From positions 83,223 to 147,222 of the forward strand of contig SPAW01000024.1 in the NCBI GenBank assembly GCA_005239465.1: a stretch of DNA of 64,000 nucleotides, read 5' to 3'. Shown in pieces: positions 51,914-60,368 of this stretch. The DNA comes from Nitrospira sp. GTDB lineage: Bacteria > Nitrospirota > Nitrospiria > Nitrospirales > Nitrospiraceae. The position numbers were made by a program, and so were the translations under genes. How positions within the stretch are numbered: the stretch's first letter is position 1; every line of letters begins with the position of its first letter. The notes under the pieces are model-generated. The model ran no database searches, had not been told where the DNA came from, and was given only the letters and a program-made list of their open reading frames with translations.

Positions 51914-52534
51914 TCACTGAGAGTGAGGATCTATTGGGCGCGCGTGCAACCTTCGAGCGGCTTCAAGATCCGATGGTGTGTTCACGTTGAGAAATGATCT
52001 CCCTTCTGGATCGATCCGGCTCAACTCAGCCTCCTTGATCAGCCGCACGTTGAGCGATGGATTTACAACGATGTCTTGGATCTTCAAGTGATGCGTCCGG
52101 ACCATCTCCTCTAAAACCGGGAGGCAGCGCCGGCCATAGAGCGCATGCATCGGCTGTAAACCATTCTTCCGTTGCGCCATCACGATATCCGCATTGTCTT
52201 TCAACGCGATCACATATCGGACAGCTTGCGGGTTGAGAAACGGCATGTCGCAGCCGACCACGAAGATATGCTCGGTCGAAGCTTGTCGTAGCCCCGTATA
52301 CAGCCCGCCCAGGCTCCCGCAATCTGGGATGAGATCGCGAATCACCGGTACATCAGCCTGCAGGGGTGGGCTGTCTTGCGCAATCACGACGAGGATGTTC
52401 TGAAAGAGGGAGCGCAGTACGGCGAGGCTCCGTTCAAACAGCGTACGCTCCCCGACGTGAAGATACCGCTTGTCTTCACCCATCCGGCGGCTCTTTCCAC
52501 CAGCGAGGAGGACACCAGTTATGTCTGTGATCAT
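51914..52534 (-). CDS. mobA: Molybdenum cofactor guanylyltransferase MobA
   Basis: Attaches GMP to molybdopterin to give the MGD cofactor required by DMSO-reductase-family enzymes such as NXR. 206 residues with the nucleotidyltransferase motif GVLLAGGKSRRMGEDKRYL, VVGCDMPFLNP with the metal-binding Asp, and PMHALYGRRCLPVLEEMV. Fits functionally with the NXR accessory locus in the same window, although it is co-directional with a glycosyltransferase. Confidence 0.93.
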   Translation of the reverse strand: MITDITGVLLAGGKSRRMGEDKRYLHVGERTLFERSLAVLRSLFQNILVVIAQDSPPLQADVPVIRDLIPDCGSLGGLYTGLRQASTEHIFVVGCDMPFLNPQAVRYVIALKDNADIVMAQRKNGLQPMHALYGRRCLPVLEEMVRTHHLKIQDIVVNPSLNVRLIKEAELSRIDPEGRSFLNVNTPSDLEAARRLHARPIDPHSQ

Positions 52535-52561
52535 AGGGGCATTATGATTTGGCCCATACCT

Positions 52562-52598
52562 AAAAAACGAAGAGGGAGTGGGTTACCCCACCCCCTCC
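52562..52598 (-). terminator. Rho-independent terminator of the cytochrome/oxidase cluster
   Basis: On the minus strand GAGGGGGTGGG pairs with CCCACTCCCTC around a GTAA loop (52598-52572), then TTCGTTTTTT runs to 52562. It lies 31 bases after the last gene of the respiratory cluster (52630) and prevents read-through into mobA. Confidence 0.9.
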
Positions 52599-52629
52599 TG
52601 TTCTTTTCACACACGATTCTCGGACAATC

Positions 52630-54405
52630 CTAGAGGGTCTTGCCCTTCTTCTTATTCGCGCGACGAGTCAACACCCATCCTTCCAGCAGCACGACGCCGA
52701 AGGCGATGACTACCGGATAAATGTAGGTTTCTCGTGGAATCGGCGGATTCAAGAACGTGTAGTAGAAGGCCGACACGGCCATCTTTCGTCCTGCATCGCC
52801 ATTGTGGCCGTCCCAGGCAAAGAAAACGGTGGGGATGTATTGCCCGACTTCAAAGAAGGTATCTTCCTCGTAATCCTGGTCCTTCTTGTTCCCCAAGGGA
52901 CGCTGAATCATGACGTACCAGCGGCCGTTCTTCCATTCACCCTTGAGAACCTTGAGGTTCTCTTCATAGGTGTCGCGCTCTATGAAATCTTTATCCCATC
53001 CCGTTCCTAAGAACGCTCGGATGGACCCATCGGCTTCCCACTTGACGATGTCGACCGGGAACTGATCGTTGGTGCCGAACAGGAACCGCGGCTTAATCGG
53101 AGCAGGTAGCTCCTTCCACTTGACCGCAGTTTCGATCGCGATGGCGTCATTGTAGATTGCGTACTTGTTTTGATTGGCCGCAATGGACCCTTCTTCACCG
53201 GTCTTGGGATCCTGTTCCTTTATTTCAATGTTCACCTGCATGGGAGCCCAGGGCAGCTTGCCCTCGGCTACACTCTTAGTGCGATCATCCCACTCAAGAA
53301 GATAGACCACAGACTTGTCGTTGTACAGCGAACGGACCCAGATGTCGTCGATCCGGTTTACGAAGTTCCTGGGCTTGTGGGTGATCTGTCCGCCCATGGC
53401 CACATAGCGCTTCGGAGCCTTTTGCCAGGCTTCGTTTTCCATATCGGCCGGGATTTCCCCCTCGACCAGATTGGACGGCACAACGAAATTGATCTTCGGC
53501 TTGTCCGTCAATGGATCGATCGGAAGCGGGTTACCTACCGTGTCTCTCTCACAGAGGGAGTTCACGAAGTTGGCAATATCCCATCGCTCATCGACTGTCG
53601 TGTTGTCCGCGAACGAGGGCATCGGCGTCCCGTTGACACCGGTCGAGAAGGTCCGGAAAATGTTCCCCACATTATACGGATCCTGCCGGCTGCCACGGAA
53701 ATTCCAGCACTTATGGAAATCGGCGGGCTGAATCGGAAAACCCCAATCGTCTTTCAGGTTGAAGGCATTTCCGTCACCACGGCCTTCGACACCATGACAC
53801 TCAATGCACTTCTTTTCGACGATGAGTTCAGAGCCACGCTTCTTGCTCTCATCGGTGGCGGCTTTCGGCTTCAGCTCAGCCAATTGGAGTATCGTCTGAG
53901 ATTCTGATTGCTTGTCTGTGAACTTCCGATCCTTCACGAGCTGGGTCGTGACGAAGGACAGCACTTGGAGTCGCTGTTCTTCCGTCAAGATGCCTTCCCA
54001 GGGAGGCATGGCTGAGCCAGGCAACCCGTGCGTGACCGTCTCAAAGAGATCGTTCTGGCCAGGGATCGGCTTCTTGGCGTCGAACAACGGGAGCTCACCG
54101 CTCGCCGTATGACGAATTTTGAAGGTGCCCTGATTGAAATTACGGGGACGAGGCCAGAGACGATCAGCGCCAGGCCCATCGCCCGCGCCATCGACACCGT
54201 GGCACCAGACACATTTGGTGAAGTACACGCGCTTGCCCGCTTCGATCATCTCGGCAGCAGGTTCAGGAGCGAGATCGCCCTTTTTGAATCCTTCGGGGAG
54301 CTTTTCTTGGGCGAAGAGCGAACCCTCGATACTGCCAGAAACTAGGATGACTCCGAAGGCGGTTGCGGCAACCACTCCTGCCTTCCGAGTTACGCTGTTC
54401 ATCAT
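52630..54405 (-). CDS. Diheme cytochrome c with NXR-gamma-like C-terminal domain
   Basis: 591-residue exported electron carrier. After a signal peptide (GVVAATAFGVILVSGSIEG) there are two mono-heme cytochrome c domains with CVWCH and CIECH, and Met ligands in SAMPPWEGIL and TPMPSFADN. From about residue 310 comes a domain like ethylbenzene dehydrogenase/NXR gamma (YVAMGGQITHKPRNFVNRID, YLLEWDDRTKSV), then a C-terminal membrane helix (PVVIAFGVVLLEGWVL). In the gamma-like domain the Met position of other copies is replaced (RFLFGTNDQF), while the Lys (RKMAVSAF) is retained. It is the last gene of the oxidase cluster, likely delivering electrons. Confidence 0.85.
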   Translation of the reverse strand: MMNSVTRKAGVVAATAFGVILVSGSIEGSLFAQEKLPEGFKKGDLAPEPAAEMIEAGKRVYFTKCVWCHGVDGAGDGPGADRLWPRPRNFNQGTFKIRHTASGELPLFDAKKPIPGQNDLFETVTHGLPGSAMPPWEGILTEEQRLQVLSFVTTQLVKDRKFTDKQSESQTILQLAELKPKAATDESKKRGSELIVEKKCIECHGVEGRGDGNAFNLKDDWGFPIQPADFHKCWNFRGSRQDPYNVGNIFRTFSTGVNGTPMPSFADNTTVDERWDIANFVNSLCERDTVGNPLPIDPLTDKPKINFVVPSNLVEGEIPADMENEAWQKAPKRYVAMGGQITHKPRNFVNRIDDIWVRSLYNDKSVVYLLEWDDRTKSVAEGKLPWAPMQVNIEIKEQDPKTGEEGSIAANQNKYAIYNDAIAIETAVKWKELPAPIKPRFLFGTNDQFPVDIVKWEADGSIRAFLGTGWDKDFIERDTYEENLKVLKGEWKNGRWYVMIQRPLGNKKDQDYEEDTFFEVGQYIPTVFFAWDGHNGDAGRKMAVSAFYYTFLNPPIPRETYIYPVVIAFGVVLLEGWVLTRRANKKKGKTL

Positions 54406-54454
54406 GTTTGCCCTCGCCTCGAATATCCAGATTGGTAATGAATTACGTCACCGA

Positions 54455-55492
54455 TTAGTCCCAGGTACGGGGGTAGTAGCCCGTATGCCAATACTCGAAT
54501 AGCACCACCTTCCAGATCTCATCCACCGTCAGGTGTTGCTCCCATGGCGGCATGACAGAGGCCCAGGGGAATCCCTCATTCGGCAACCCGATTCCACCCT
54601 TGGACACGCGCCAGAAAATGAATGTTTCCTGTAATTGGGCAATCGTTCCCGGATCGGTGAAGTTTGCCGGAATCGGATTGAACGCAAACGCGTGCAATCC
54701 ACGACCGTTTAAGTTGTCGCCGTGGCAGAAGTGACAATTCTGGAAGAAGATCTCGCCGCCTTCCCTCACGTACTTCAAATAACCCTCATTTTTCTCATCC
54801 CAGGGATTGGCATTGGGCTTCATGAGCCGACCCATCCCCTGCTCCACAATGTTGGCGTTGGTAAATTCCTGATCATACTTCCCTTCCGGGTTCACACGGT
54901 AAGGATTCTGCGAGGTTTGTAGCACGAAGGTCTTGCCATGCACCTTGGTGCTGGCCGGAGGAGCTGGATGCACCGTCCGTAACTCAATCGGCTCTTCGGA
55001 CTTCGGCACCATGGCATTGAAAGAAAACCCGCCGATGATGATCGGCAGAAGAATCAGGTACGCATAACGCAACAGCTTGTTCGTGCCGCTGCTTGCATCC
55101 AGCACGTTCATGATCGGCCGCTTGAACTCTTTCCAGTCTTCTTCGTTCGCGGAGACCCACATGAAGACGGCGACCAACGAAACAGTCCCGTACATGGCGC
55201 GGACGCTGAAGGGGATCGGGGGATAGACGCGGAACTTGAGATACAATAAAACGAACGCCCAGAAACCGATGCCCTGCCAGAATCGTGGGATGGCCATCCC
55301 TATCGAACTTGCCATATAGCTTAAGCCCGCAAAGCCAGCCACGTAGCAGGTGAACTCAAGCAGCATCTGAAAGGGCATGTAGCCCTCGACTAAGCGCACA
55401 GTGTTCGAGGGGATGACGTCGAAAATCATCCCCACTAGCAGGAGGAGTCCTACGACTCCAACCAGCGCACCGATCGACATTAATGCTTTCAT
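54455..55492 (-). CDS. Membrane-bound monoheme cytochrome c
   Basis: 345 residues. Five or so membrane helices (MKALMSIGALVGVVGLLLLV, MLLEFTCYVAGFAGLSYM, FWAFVLLYLKFRV, YGTVSLVAVFMWVS, YAYLILLPIIIGGFSF) precede a periplasmic cytochrome domain with one heme site, CHFCH, and candidate Met ligand in WASVMPPWEQ. ATG 55492 follows GGGAG. It is 49 bases upstream of the diheme/gamma-like cytochrome gene and downstream of the other cytochrome gene. Probably part of the electron path into the bd-like oxidase (inference from cluster). Confidence 0.82.
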   Translation of the reverse strand: MKALMSIGALVGVVGLLLLVGMIFDVIPSNTVRLVEGYMPFQMLLEFTCYVAGFAGLSYMASSIGMAIPRFWQGIGFWAFVLLYLKFRVYPPIPFSVRAMYGTVSLVAVFMWVSANEEDWKEFKRPIMNVLDASSGTNKLLRYAYLILLPIIIGGFSFNAMVPKSEEPIELRTVHPAPPASTKVHGKTFVLQTSQNPYRVNPEGKYDQEFTNANIVEQGMGRLMKPNANPWDEKNEGYLKYVREGGEIFFQNCHFCHGDNLNGRGLHAFAFNPIPANFTDPGTIAQLQETFIFWRVSKGGIGLPNEGFPWASVMPPWEQHLTVDEIWKVVLFEYWHTGYYPRTWD

Positions 55493-55535
55493 CGGTGAAC
55501 TCCCTTTGCTTTACAACAACATGAGACGGCCAAGA

Positions 55536-56849
55536 CTATGAAATCTTCGGCGGCGGCGCTCCCGCCTTCACCTGTGACAGATAATCGACGATCTTTTTCA
55601 AAGCTCCCGCGCTCAATTTTTGCCCGAAGACCTTCGGCATTAGGTTGTCGGGAAATCCTTTGACAACGTACGTACTGGGTGACACCACGGACTCCATGAT
55701 GTACTCCGGAGTGCTATGCGCGGTCCCCTTGTATGCAGGATCCTTGATTCGGTTCGGTGCGTTCGTCCCCTCTTCCAGCTTGGGACCTTGGGTACCAAGT
55801 GCGCCAGGGATACCTGGAATGGTATGGCAGACCATGCATTGCGCCTTGGCGAAAATTTGATCGACGGGCTCAGATCCGTCGGCCAGCAAAACGCTTGCCG
55901 GACCTGCCGGTTTATCTTCCTGCTGTTTTGGCCGATCGGCTTCGGGAATAAATTTCTCATAGGTCTTGATAATTTCTTCATACGAAGGAGGCTCTTTCCC
56001 CTCACGGACATAGAGCCACGTATCCACAGCTGCCAACTCAGGCAGGCTCAACGAGATCGGCGGCTTATGAATCTTTGGCATCTGGCTTTCCCGATCGTTG
56101 GAGCCCTTCAGCCCAAACCCTGCCACCACATAGCAGTTCGGGCAGGAATGCGACTCGGCGATATACTCCTGCACCGTTGTTCCAGTCCCACAACCAGGAC
56201 ACGACTCCTTTTCAACAGTGTCGCGCTTGTCCGGCTCTCCCTTATGATAGCGGGGATCCGTCAAACGTTCCTTCTCTGCCCGCTCCGGAATCCCAAAGAG
56301 GTTCGGTGCTCGCTCGCTCAAGAAGCCCTTCTGGAAACCGTGGCACAGAGGGCATTGTCCCTTGCCGATCTCGCCCTGCACCGTACTCTTCCCGATGCCG
56401 CCGAAGATGATCTTCTCTCCTTCATCGGCCAGCTGCTGTGGGGTCATGGCACTGAAATCCAGCTTCTCTTCTTTTGGGGGGAAACCCCCTTCAACTTGTG
56501 GCAGCCAATTTCCGTACCCGGAGAGAAACGCCGCCACGAAGAACATGACTCCGCCGATCTTCAGCAGCGCGCCGAGATTGGTGAAGTACATCGCCATCAC
56601 GAACGAGGTTGCGGTGATCATCACGAGCGAGAACGGCAACAACCGATTCTCGCCATAAAAATTGTTCTTGTAGTTTGCGATCGCGAAAAACAGCAAGAAC
56701 GCCGCGATGATGCCGATAAATGTCTTGAATGTCGCGCGCTTCTTTGCAGCAGGGTCGGTGATCGACACCTGAAAATAGATGAGTATACCCACAAGAAGGG
56801 CCATGGCCATCCATCCCATCGAGAGGGCTTCAGTAATCATATTACCCAA
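55536..56849 (-). CDS. Membrane diheme cytochrome c with a Cys4 insert
   Basis: 437 residues. Four N-terminal membrane helices (ALLVGILIYFQVSI; FIGIIAAFLLFFAI; LVMITATSFVMAMYF; KIGGVMFFVAAFLSGYG) are followed by heme site CPLCH, then a CPGCG and CPNC pair 21 residues apart, as in a zinc or rubredoxin-like knuckle, and then a second heme site CMVCH with DNLMPKVFGQKLS supplying Met. TTG at 56849 follows GGAGG with good spacing; ATG at 56840 is the other option. It lies between the oxidase gene and the monoheme cytochrome gene. Confidence 0.82.
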   Translation of the reverse strand: MGNMITEALSMGWMAMALLVGILIYFQVSITDPAAKKRATFKTFIGIIAAFLLFFAIANYKNNFYGENRLLPFSLVMITATSFVMAMYFTNLGALLKIGGVMFFVAAFLSGYGNWLPQVEGGFPPKEEKLDFSAMTPQQLADEGEKIIFGGIGKSTVQGEIGKGQCPLCHGFQKGFLSERAPNLFGIPERAEKERLTDPRYHKGEPDKRDTVEKESCPGCGTGTTVQEYIAESHSCPNCYVVAGFGLKGSNDRESQMPKIHKPPISLSLPELAAVDTWLYVREGKEPPSYEEIIKTYEKFIPEADRPKQQEDKPAGPASVLLADGSEPVDQIFAKAQCMVCHTIPGIPGALGTQGPKLEEGTNAPNRIKDPAYKGTAHSTPEYIMESVVSPSTYVVKGFPDNLMPKVFGQKLSAGALKKIVDYLSQVKAGAPPPKIS

Positions 56850-56933
56850 GGTTTTGACCTCCTACTACGTCTACACAGGGGGAGGACGTGATGCGCACCT
56901 CCCCTACTGAGCCAATACTCAATAAGATGGTGG

Positions 56934-58850
56934 CTAGTGGCTACCGGCCGGCTGCGGCACACTACCAGGAACTCCTGCCTTCGCTTCAACCGGCGCCTTC
57001 TTCGCCGCTAAGCTGCCGAGCCAGAAGACGAAGAGAATGCTGAGCCAGAAGAACAGCACGTTGAAGGAAATCATATTGGCCGCAAATCCCGTCGTATGGG
57101 TATAGGCCCAAGGCGAGTTGTCCCGCATGATCTCATTCACGTGCCAGAAAAGTCGGACCGAGGAGCGGATGTAGCCCATCAACCCCATCATCCAAGTAAA
57201 TGCCGTCGCCAGCATGATCAGGGCGTACTGCGAGCGGACGGAAATCTTGCCCCATTCGATCGGTCCCATCTGCTTCGCGCCCTTCATCATCACGCTATTC
57301 AGGGCGAACATGAAGAAGAGGCAGGATAATGTCGTCGCCACCTGCGGCACTGACAGCCCGACCCGCACGTTCGCCGGAATGTAATACCCGTAAATGGCGA
57401 GCCAGATGATGTTGATATAGGCGCACGCGAAGAACACGCCCATGAAGATGTTCCCGAACTTTGCCCAGGACACGGTCGAGACCTTGTTGCCCCGCATGTA
57501 CCACACGAAGCTCAAGACCGTGGTCGTGATAATGACGTTAATGCCCCCGTTTTTCGCGGACATGACGCCGTAGTTACCCAGCACCGGATGCTGCTGACCT
57601 CCCATGGCCTTCAATTCGGCCGGGGTCATGACCATGGTATGCGGGGTAATGAAAACCAGGTAGCCGCAAGCGAGAAGAAAGACGAGGTATTTAATGTACC
57701 GCTGATATTTTTCCGCCCCGCGCATCCGGCCCATCGCCTGCCACAAGTAGTAGTTGGTGCTCAGGAACAAGATGCCGATCATGGTCGCCTGGATGATGAA
57801 GAGCCAGGCAAGCAATCCGCCCATGAGGGTAATACCCATCTGTTGACGATACGCATAGACTTCGCGCATCAGCCAGTAGCCCGCGAACGGCAGCGGAATC
57901 AAGAACGCCACGCCGAGCGCCATCGCGATGTAGCCCATCCAATCATAGTGGGCGCGATCCTCGTCCGTTTTCGACGCCAAGAACTTGTAGGCGGCATAGG
58001 CGGCCACGACGCCTCCGCCGAACGCCATGTTGCCGAGGAGGCGATGCACGTTGAGCGGGTTCCACAATGCGGTGTGAATGACATGCCAGATGTTTCCGAG
58101 GAACCGGCCCTGTTCATCGACGCCGGCCGGCGACATCATGAAACCGATCCAGGAGTTCGCCAACATCATGAGCAAGGTGCCGATCACGTTCAGGATGACC
58201 GACATGCTCAGGTGAATCCACTTCAGGAACCCTTCCTTCATCTTGTCCCAGCCGTAGTAGTAGACGTAGAGAGTCCCGCTCTCCGCCACGAACATCAGGG
58301 CATAGATATGCATGACCGGACGGAAGATGCTGGAGAGATACCCGAAGAATGCGGGATAGAGGGTCAAGAAGGTAAAGATCAAAATTCCGCCCAGGATAGC
58401 CGTCAGCGAGTAGGCCGTGAGACTAATCTTGATAAAGTCATAGGCCAATTGATCGTAGCGTTTCGCGAGCGCTTTATCTTTCGTCATGACCCCCATGAAC
58501 TCGATCACCATACAGAAGATCGGCACGGCCAGCACGAAGCTGCCGTAGTAGAGATGCTGTTGGTTCGCGAACCAGAGCAATACACGACTCTCGAAGTTGT
58601 ACCGGGGATAATCTCTTGGACCATCCATGGTCTTCGGAGCAGGAGCGCCGACCACAATACCTTCCGTCTTGTAATAGACGTCTCGCCCCTTCTCAACTTT
58701 ATCTCCATCCTTCTTCGCCCCGTCAGCGGTTGGAGCCTCCTCCCCGGTAGCCGGCGACGGCAGCGCCATGACGATCGGAAGCAGAAGGAGGCCGACCATC
58801 GCGCAAAGCGCCATGATTGAGAACAGGTTCTTCCGTGTTACACGACCCAT
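56934..58850 (-). CDS. Cytochrome bd-like quinol/cytochrome oxidase, copy 1
   Basis: 638-residue polytopic membrane protein (about 14 helices) resembling CydA in layout: an N-terminal His after WFANQQHLYYGSFVLAVPI, the conserved MMSPAGVDEQGRFLGNIWH loop, WNPLNVHRLLGN and late His-bearing RLFWHVNEIM. Unlike true cytochrome bd it has an N-terminal signal-like helix and a long periplasmic insertion, and additional conserved His in RPVMHIYALMF. It belongs to the bd-like oxidase group described in Nitrospira. ATG 58850 is preferred because GGAGG is six bases upstream; the TTG at 58856 overlaps that site. It is the predicted terminal oxidase of the cluster. Confidence 0.85.
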   Translation of the reverse strand: MGRVTRKNLFSIMALCAMVGLLLLPIVMALPSPATGEEAPTADGAKKDGDKVEKGRDVYYKTEGIVVGAPAPKTMDGPRDYPRYNFESRVLLWFANQQHLYYGSFVLAVPIFCMVIEFMGVMTKDKALAKRYDQLAYDFIKISLTAYSLTAILGGILIFTFLTLYPAFFGYLSSIFRPVMHIYALMFVAESGTLYVYYYGWDKMKEGFLKWIHLSMSVILNVIGTLLMMLANSWIGFMMSPAGVDEQGRFLGNIWHVIHTALWNPLNVHRLLGNMAFGGGVVAAYAAYKFLASKTDEDRAHYDWMGYIAMALGVAFLIPLPFAGYWLMREVYAYRQQMGITLMGGLLAWLFIIQATMIGILFLSTNYYLWQAMGRMRGAEKYQRYIKYLVFLLACGYLVFITPHTMVMTPAELKAMGGQQHPVLGNYGVMSAKNGGINVIITTTVLSFVWYMRGNKVSTVSWAKFGNIFMGVFFACAYINIIWLAIYGYYIPANVRVGLSVPQVATTLSCLFFMFALNSVMMKGAKQMGPIEWGKISVRSQYALIMLATAFTWMMGLMGYIRSSVRLFWHVNEIMRDNSPWAYTHTTGFAANMISFNVLFFWLSILFVFWLGSLAAKKAPVEAKAGVPGSVPQPAGSH

Positions 58851-58929
58851 GAACAACCTCCTTGATGCATTGCATTCAGATGCATGAGCATTCCTGCAAA
58901 CTCACTCCAGATGACGTGACTACTTCAAC

Positions 58930-59052
58930 CTACTTGCGGAACAGATACCAGTAGTCCAGCCCCTGCATATCCATGAAAACGTGGTCGATCAACGTAAAAT
59001 AGGCCACGCAGATAATCACTGAGATGATCCCGTACATAATCGACTGACCCAT
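58930..59052 (-). CDS. Small membrane peptide, 40 aa
   Basis: Reading frame ATG 59052 to TAG 58930, preceded by GGAGAGGCAAC. The product (MGQSIMYGIISVIICVAYFT, then DMQGLDYWYLFRK) is one membrane helix. It lies directly upstream of the bd-like oxidase gene on the same strand, the place where small oxidase subunits such as CydX or CcoQ occur. No homology to those is claimed. The good ribosome site and location argue for translation. Confidence 0.65.
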   Translation of the reverse strand: MGQSIMYGIISVIICVAYFTLIDHVFMDMQGLDYWYLFRK

Positions 59053-59107
59053 GTTGCCTCTCCTCAGTTTGGACTGGCGTTCAAGAAATCCTGGCTTGTG
59101 GCCCTGC

Positions 59108-59233
59108 TCAGCAGGGGCACTGAATGCCGTTAAACCAATAAAAAAACCATAGTCCCATGGCGCAGGTGATGTAGAAAATCATCTTGCCGACTTTTATCTT
59201 GATCTCACTGTCCGGGGCAGTCGCCGTAGCCAT
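59108..59233 (-). CDS. Small membrane peptide, 41 aa
   Basis: Frame ATG 59233 to TGA 59108 behind AAGGAGCTACG. Product: soluble N-terminus MATATAPDSEIKIKV, then a helix (MIFYITCAMGLWFFYWF) ending NGIQCPC. The start and ribosome site are clear. With the 40-residue peptide it lies between the FGE-like genes and the oxidase gene. Likely a small subunit of the oxidase complex (inference); the terminal CPC could bind metal. Confidence 0.65.
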   Translation of the reverse strand: MATATAPDSEIKIKVGKMIFYITCAMGLWFFYWFNGIQCPC

Positions 59234-59355
59234 CGTAGCTCCTTATTCCTGATGGGAGATGGTCGGTGAGCAAATTAGATCACCGCATTCTTGACAGGCA
59301 CATAGCCCTGTGTTATTCAAATTCCGTCGTTGCCTGCGACTTCACAGGGAAAATC

Positions 59356-59460
59356 ATGACGAAACACTCAAAAGCATTTGACATTATAGTTTTGGCTGGA
59401 ATGGTTGTCAATATCATTTTGGCCGTGTTTTTGATCCTCTACTACTTTGATTTTCTGTAG
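59356..59460 (+). CDS. Possible small membrane peptide, 34 aa
   Basis: Plus-strand frame ATG 59356 to stop 59460 with a long hydrophobic helix (IIVLAGMVVNIILAVFLILY). The ribosome site is weak (AGGGAAAATC), and the longer frame from 59266 is not better. It runs opposite to the respiratory cluster, tail to tail with the gene at 59466. It could be chance, so I list it with low confidence. Confidence 0.35.
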   Translation: MTKHSKAFDIIVLAGMVVNIILAVFLILYYFDFL

Positions 59461-59465
59461 GTTTA

Positions 59466-60362
59466 TCAGGTCTTCTTCTCCTGTTTCTTCCCTTCTGAAA
59501 TCCCCGAAATCGCACAGCGGAATCCGATCGTTTCGTCACGAAAGTCCGGCACCATCTTGCTTCGGCTGGTGATCCGAATGTCGGCTCCGGTCATGGTATA
59601 GCTCCCTCCTCGAAGGACCCGATAGATGCCATGTTCCGGACTTGGAGGATTCTGTTCCGGCGACTCCTTGTAATACATTTCATCGTACCAGTCAGCCACC
59701 CACTCCATGACGTTGCCGGCTCCATCCATAACCCCATAGGGGCTCTTGTCGGTCTGGAAGCTCCCGACCCGCCCAGAAAGCTCGTGACCATCCTGCACCC
59801 TAGCCCAGTTGGCGCCGTTCGGCTGCTCTGTATTCCCCCAGGGCCAGAGTCTCCCATCGGTGCCCCGCATCGCCTTTTCCCACTCGGCCTCGGTTGGGAG
59901 CCGCTTGCCGTTCCAGCGGCAATAGTCCGTCGCGTCGTCCCAGGAGACATAGACGATAGGCTGGTTCGTCCCCCTCATCCTGCCGATACTCTTGGCATAG
60001 CGAGCAGGCGGCCCGGACTTGCGATGCCCTGTGGCCAAGACGAATTGCTGATATTGATGGTTGGTCACTTCGTACCGATCAATTGAAAAAGCATTCAGGA
60101 AGATTGTTCGCTGTGGCTGCTCGTCGAACCCTCCGCTTGTGGTCCCACGAATAAAGGGCCCTGCCGGAATCGTGACCATGTCCTCCTGAATCGGTTCGTC
60201 TTTGGACGCGGTTTCCGGCTCCGGTTGAGCCATTTCGGTCGAACCGGACGGCGATTCCTCAAAGGGCGTGAGCGTAGTCCCGCGAAAAATACCCATGATG
60301 GGAAGGGCCGCAAAGGCCAGAACGGCGAGGAGAAATGCGACCTTGAATTTAGTTTCAAGCAT
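59466..60362 (-). CDS. FGE-fold (SUMF1-type) membrane-anchored protein, copy 1
   Basis: 298 residues. An N-terminal anchor helix (FKVAFLLAVLAFAALPIMG) precedes a formylglycine-generating-enzyme-like domain: IPAGPFIRGTTSGGFDEQPQ, YVSWDDATDYCRWNGKRLPT, AEWEKAMRGTDGRLWPWGN, DGAGNVMEWVADWYD and YRVLRGGSYTMTGADIRITS. The active-site cysteine pair of true FGE, normally in the RGGS...C region, is absent, so copper-dependent Cys oxidation is unlikely. It probably plays a structural or ligand-binding role in the cluster. The start is ATG 60362, six bases after the preceding gene's stop. Confidence 0.85.
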   Translation of the reverse strand: MLETKFKVAFLLAVLAFAALPIMGIFRGTTLTPFEESPSGSTEMAQPEPETASKDEPIQEDMVTIPAGPFIRGTTSGGFDEQPQRTIFLNAFSIDRYEVTNHQYQQFVLATGHRKSGPPARYAKSIGRMRGTNQPIVYVSWDDATDYCRWNGKRLPTEAEWEKAMRGTDGRLWPWGNTEQPNGANWARVQDGHELSGRVGSFQTDKSPYGVMDGAGNVMEWVADWYDEMYYKESPEQNPPSPEHGIYRVLRGGSYTMTGADIRITSRSKMVPDFRDETIGFRCAISGISEGKKQEKKT

Positions 60363-60368
60363 ACAGGG

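Noticed and set aside
57588..58820. 410-codon plus-strand frame opposite the bd-like oxidase
   Set aside because: It is antisense to a strongly conserved membrane protein. The sequence is rich in His, Arg, Gln and Glu with no fold.
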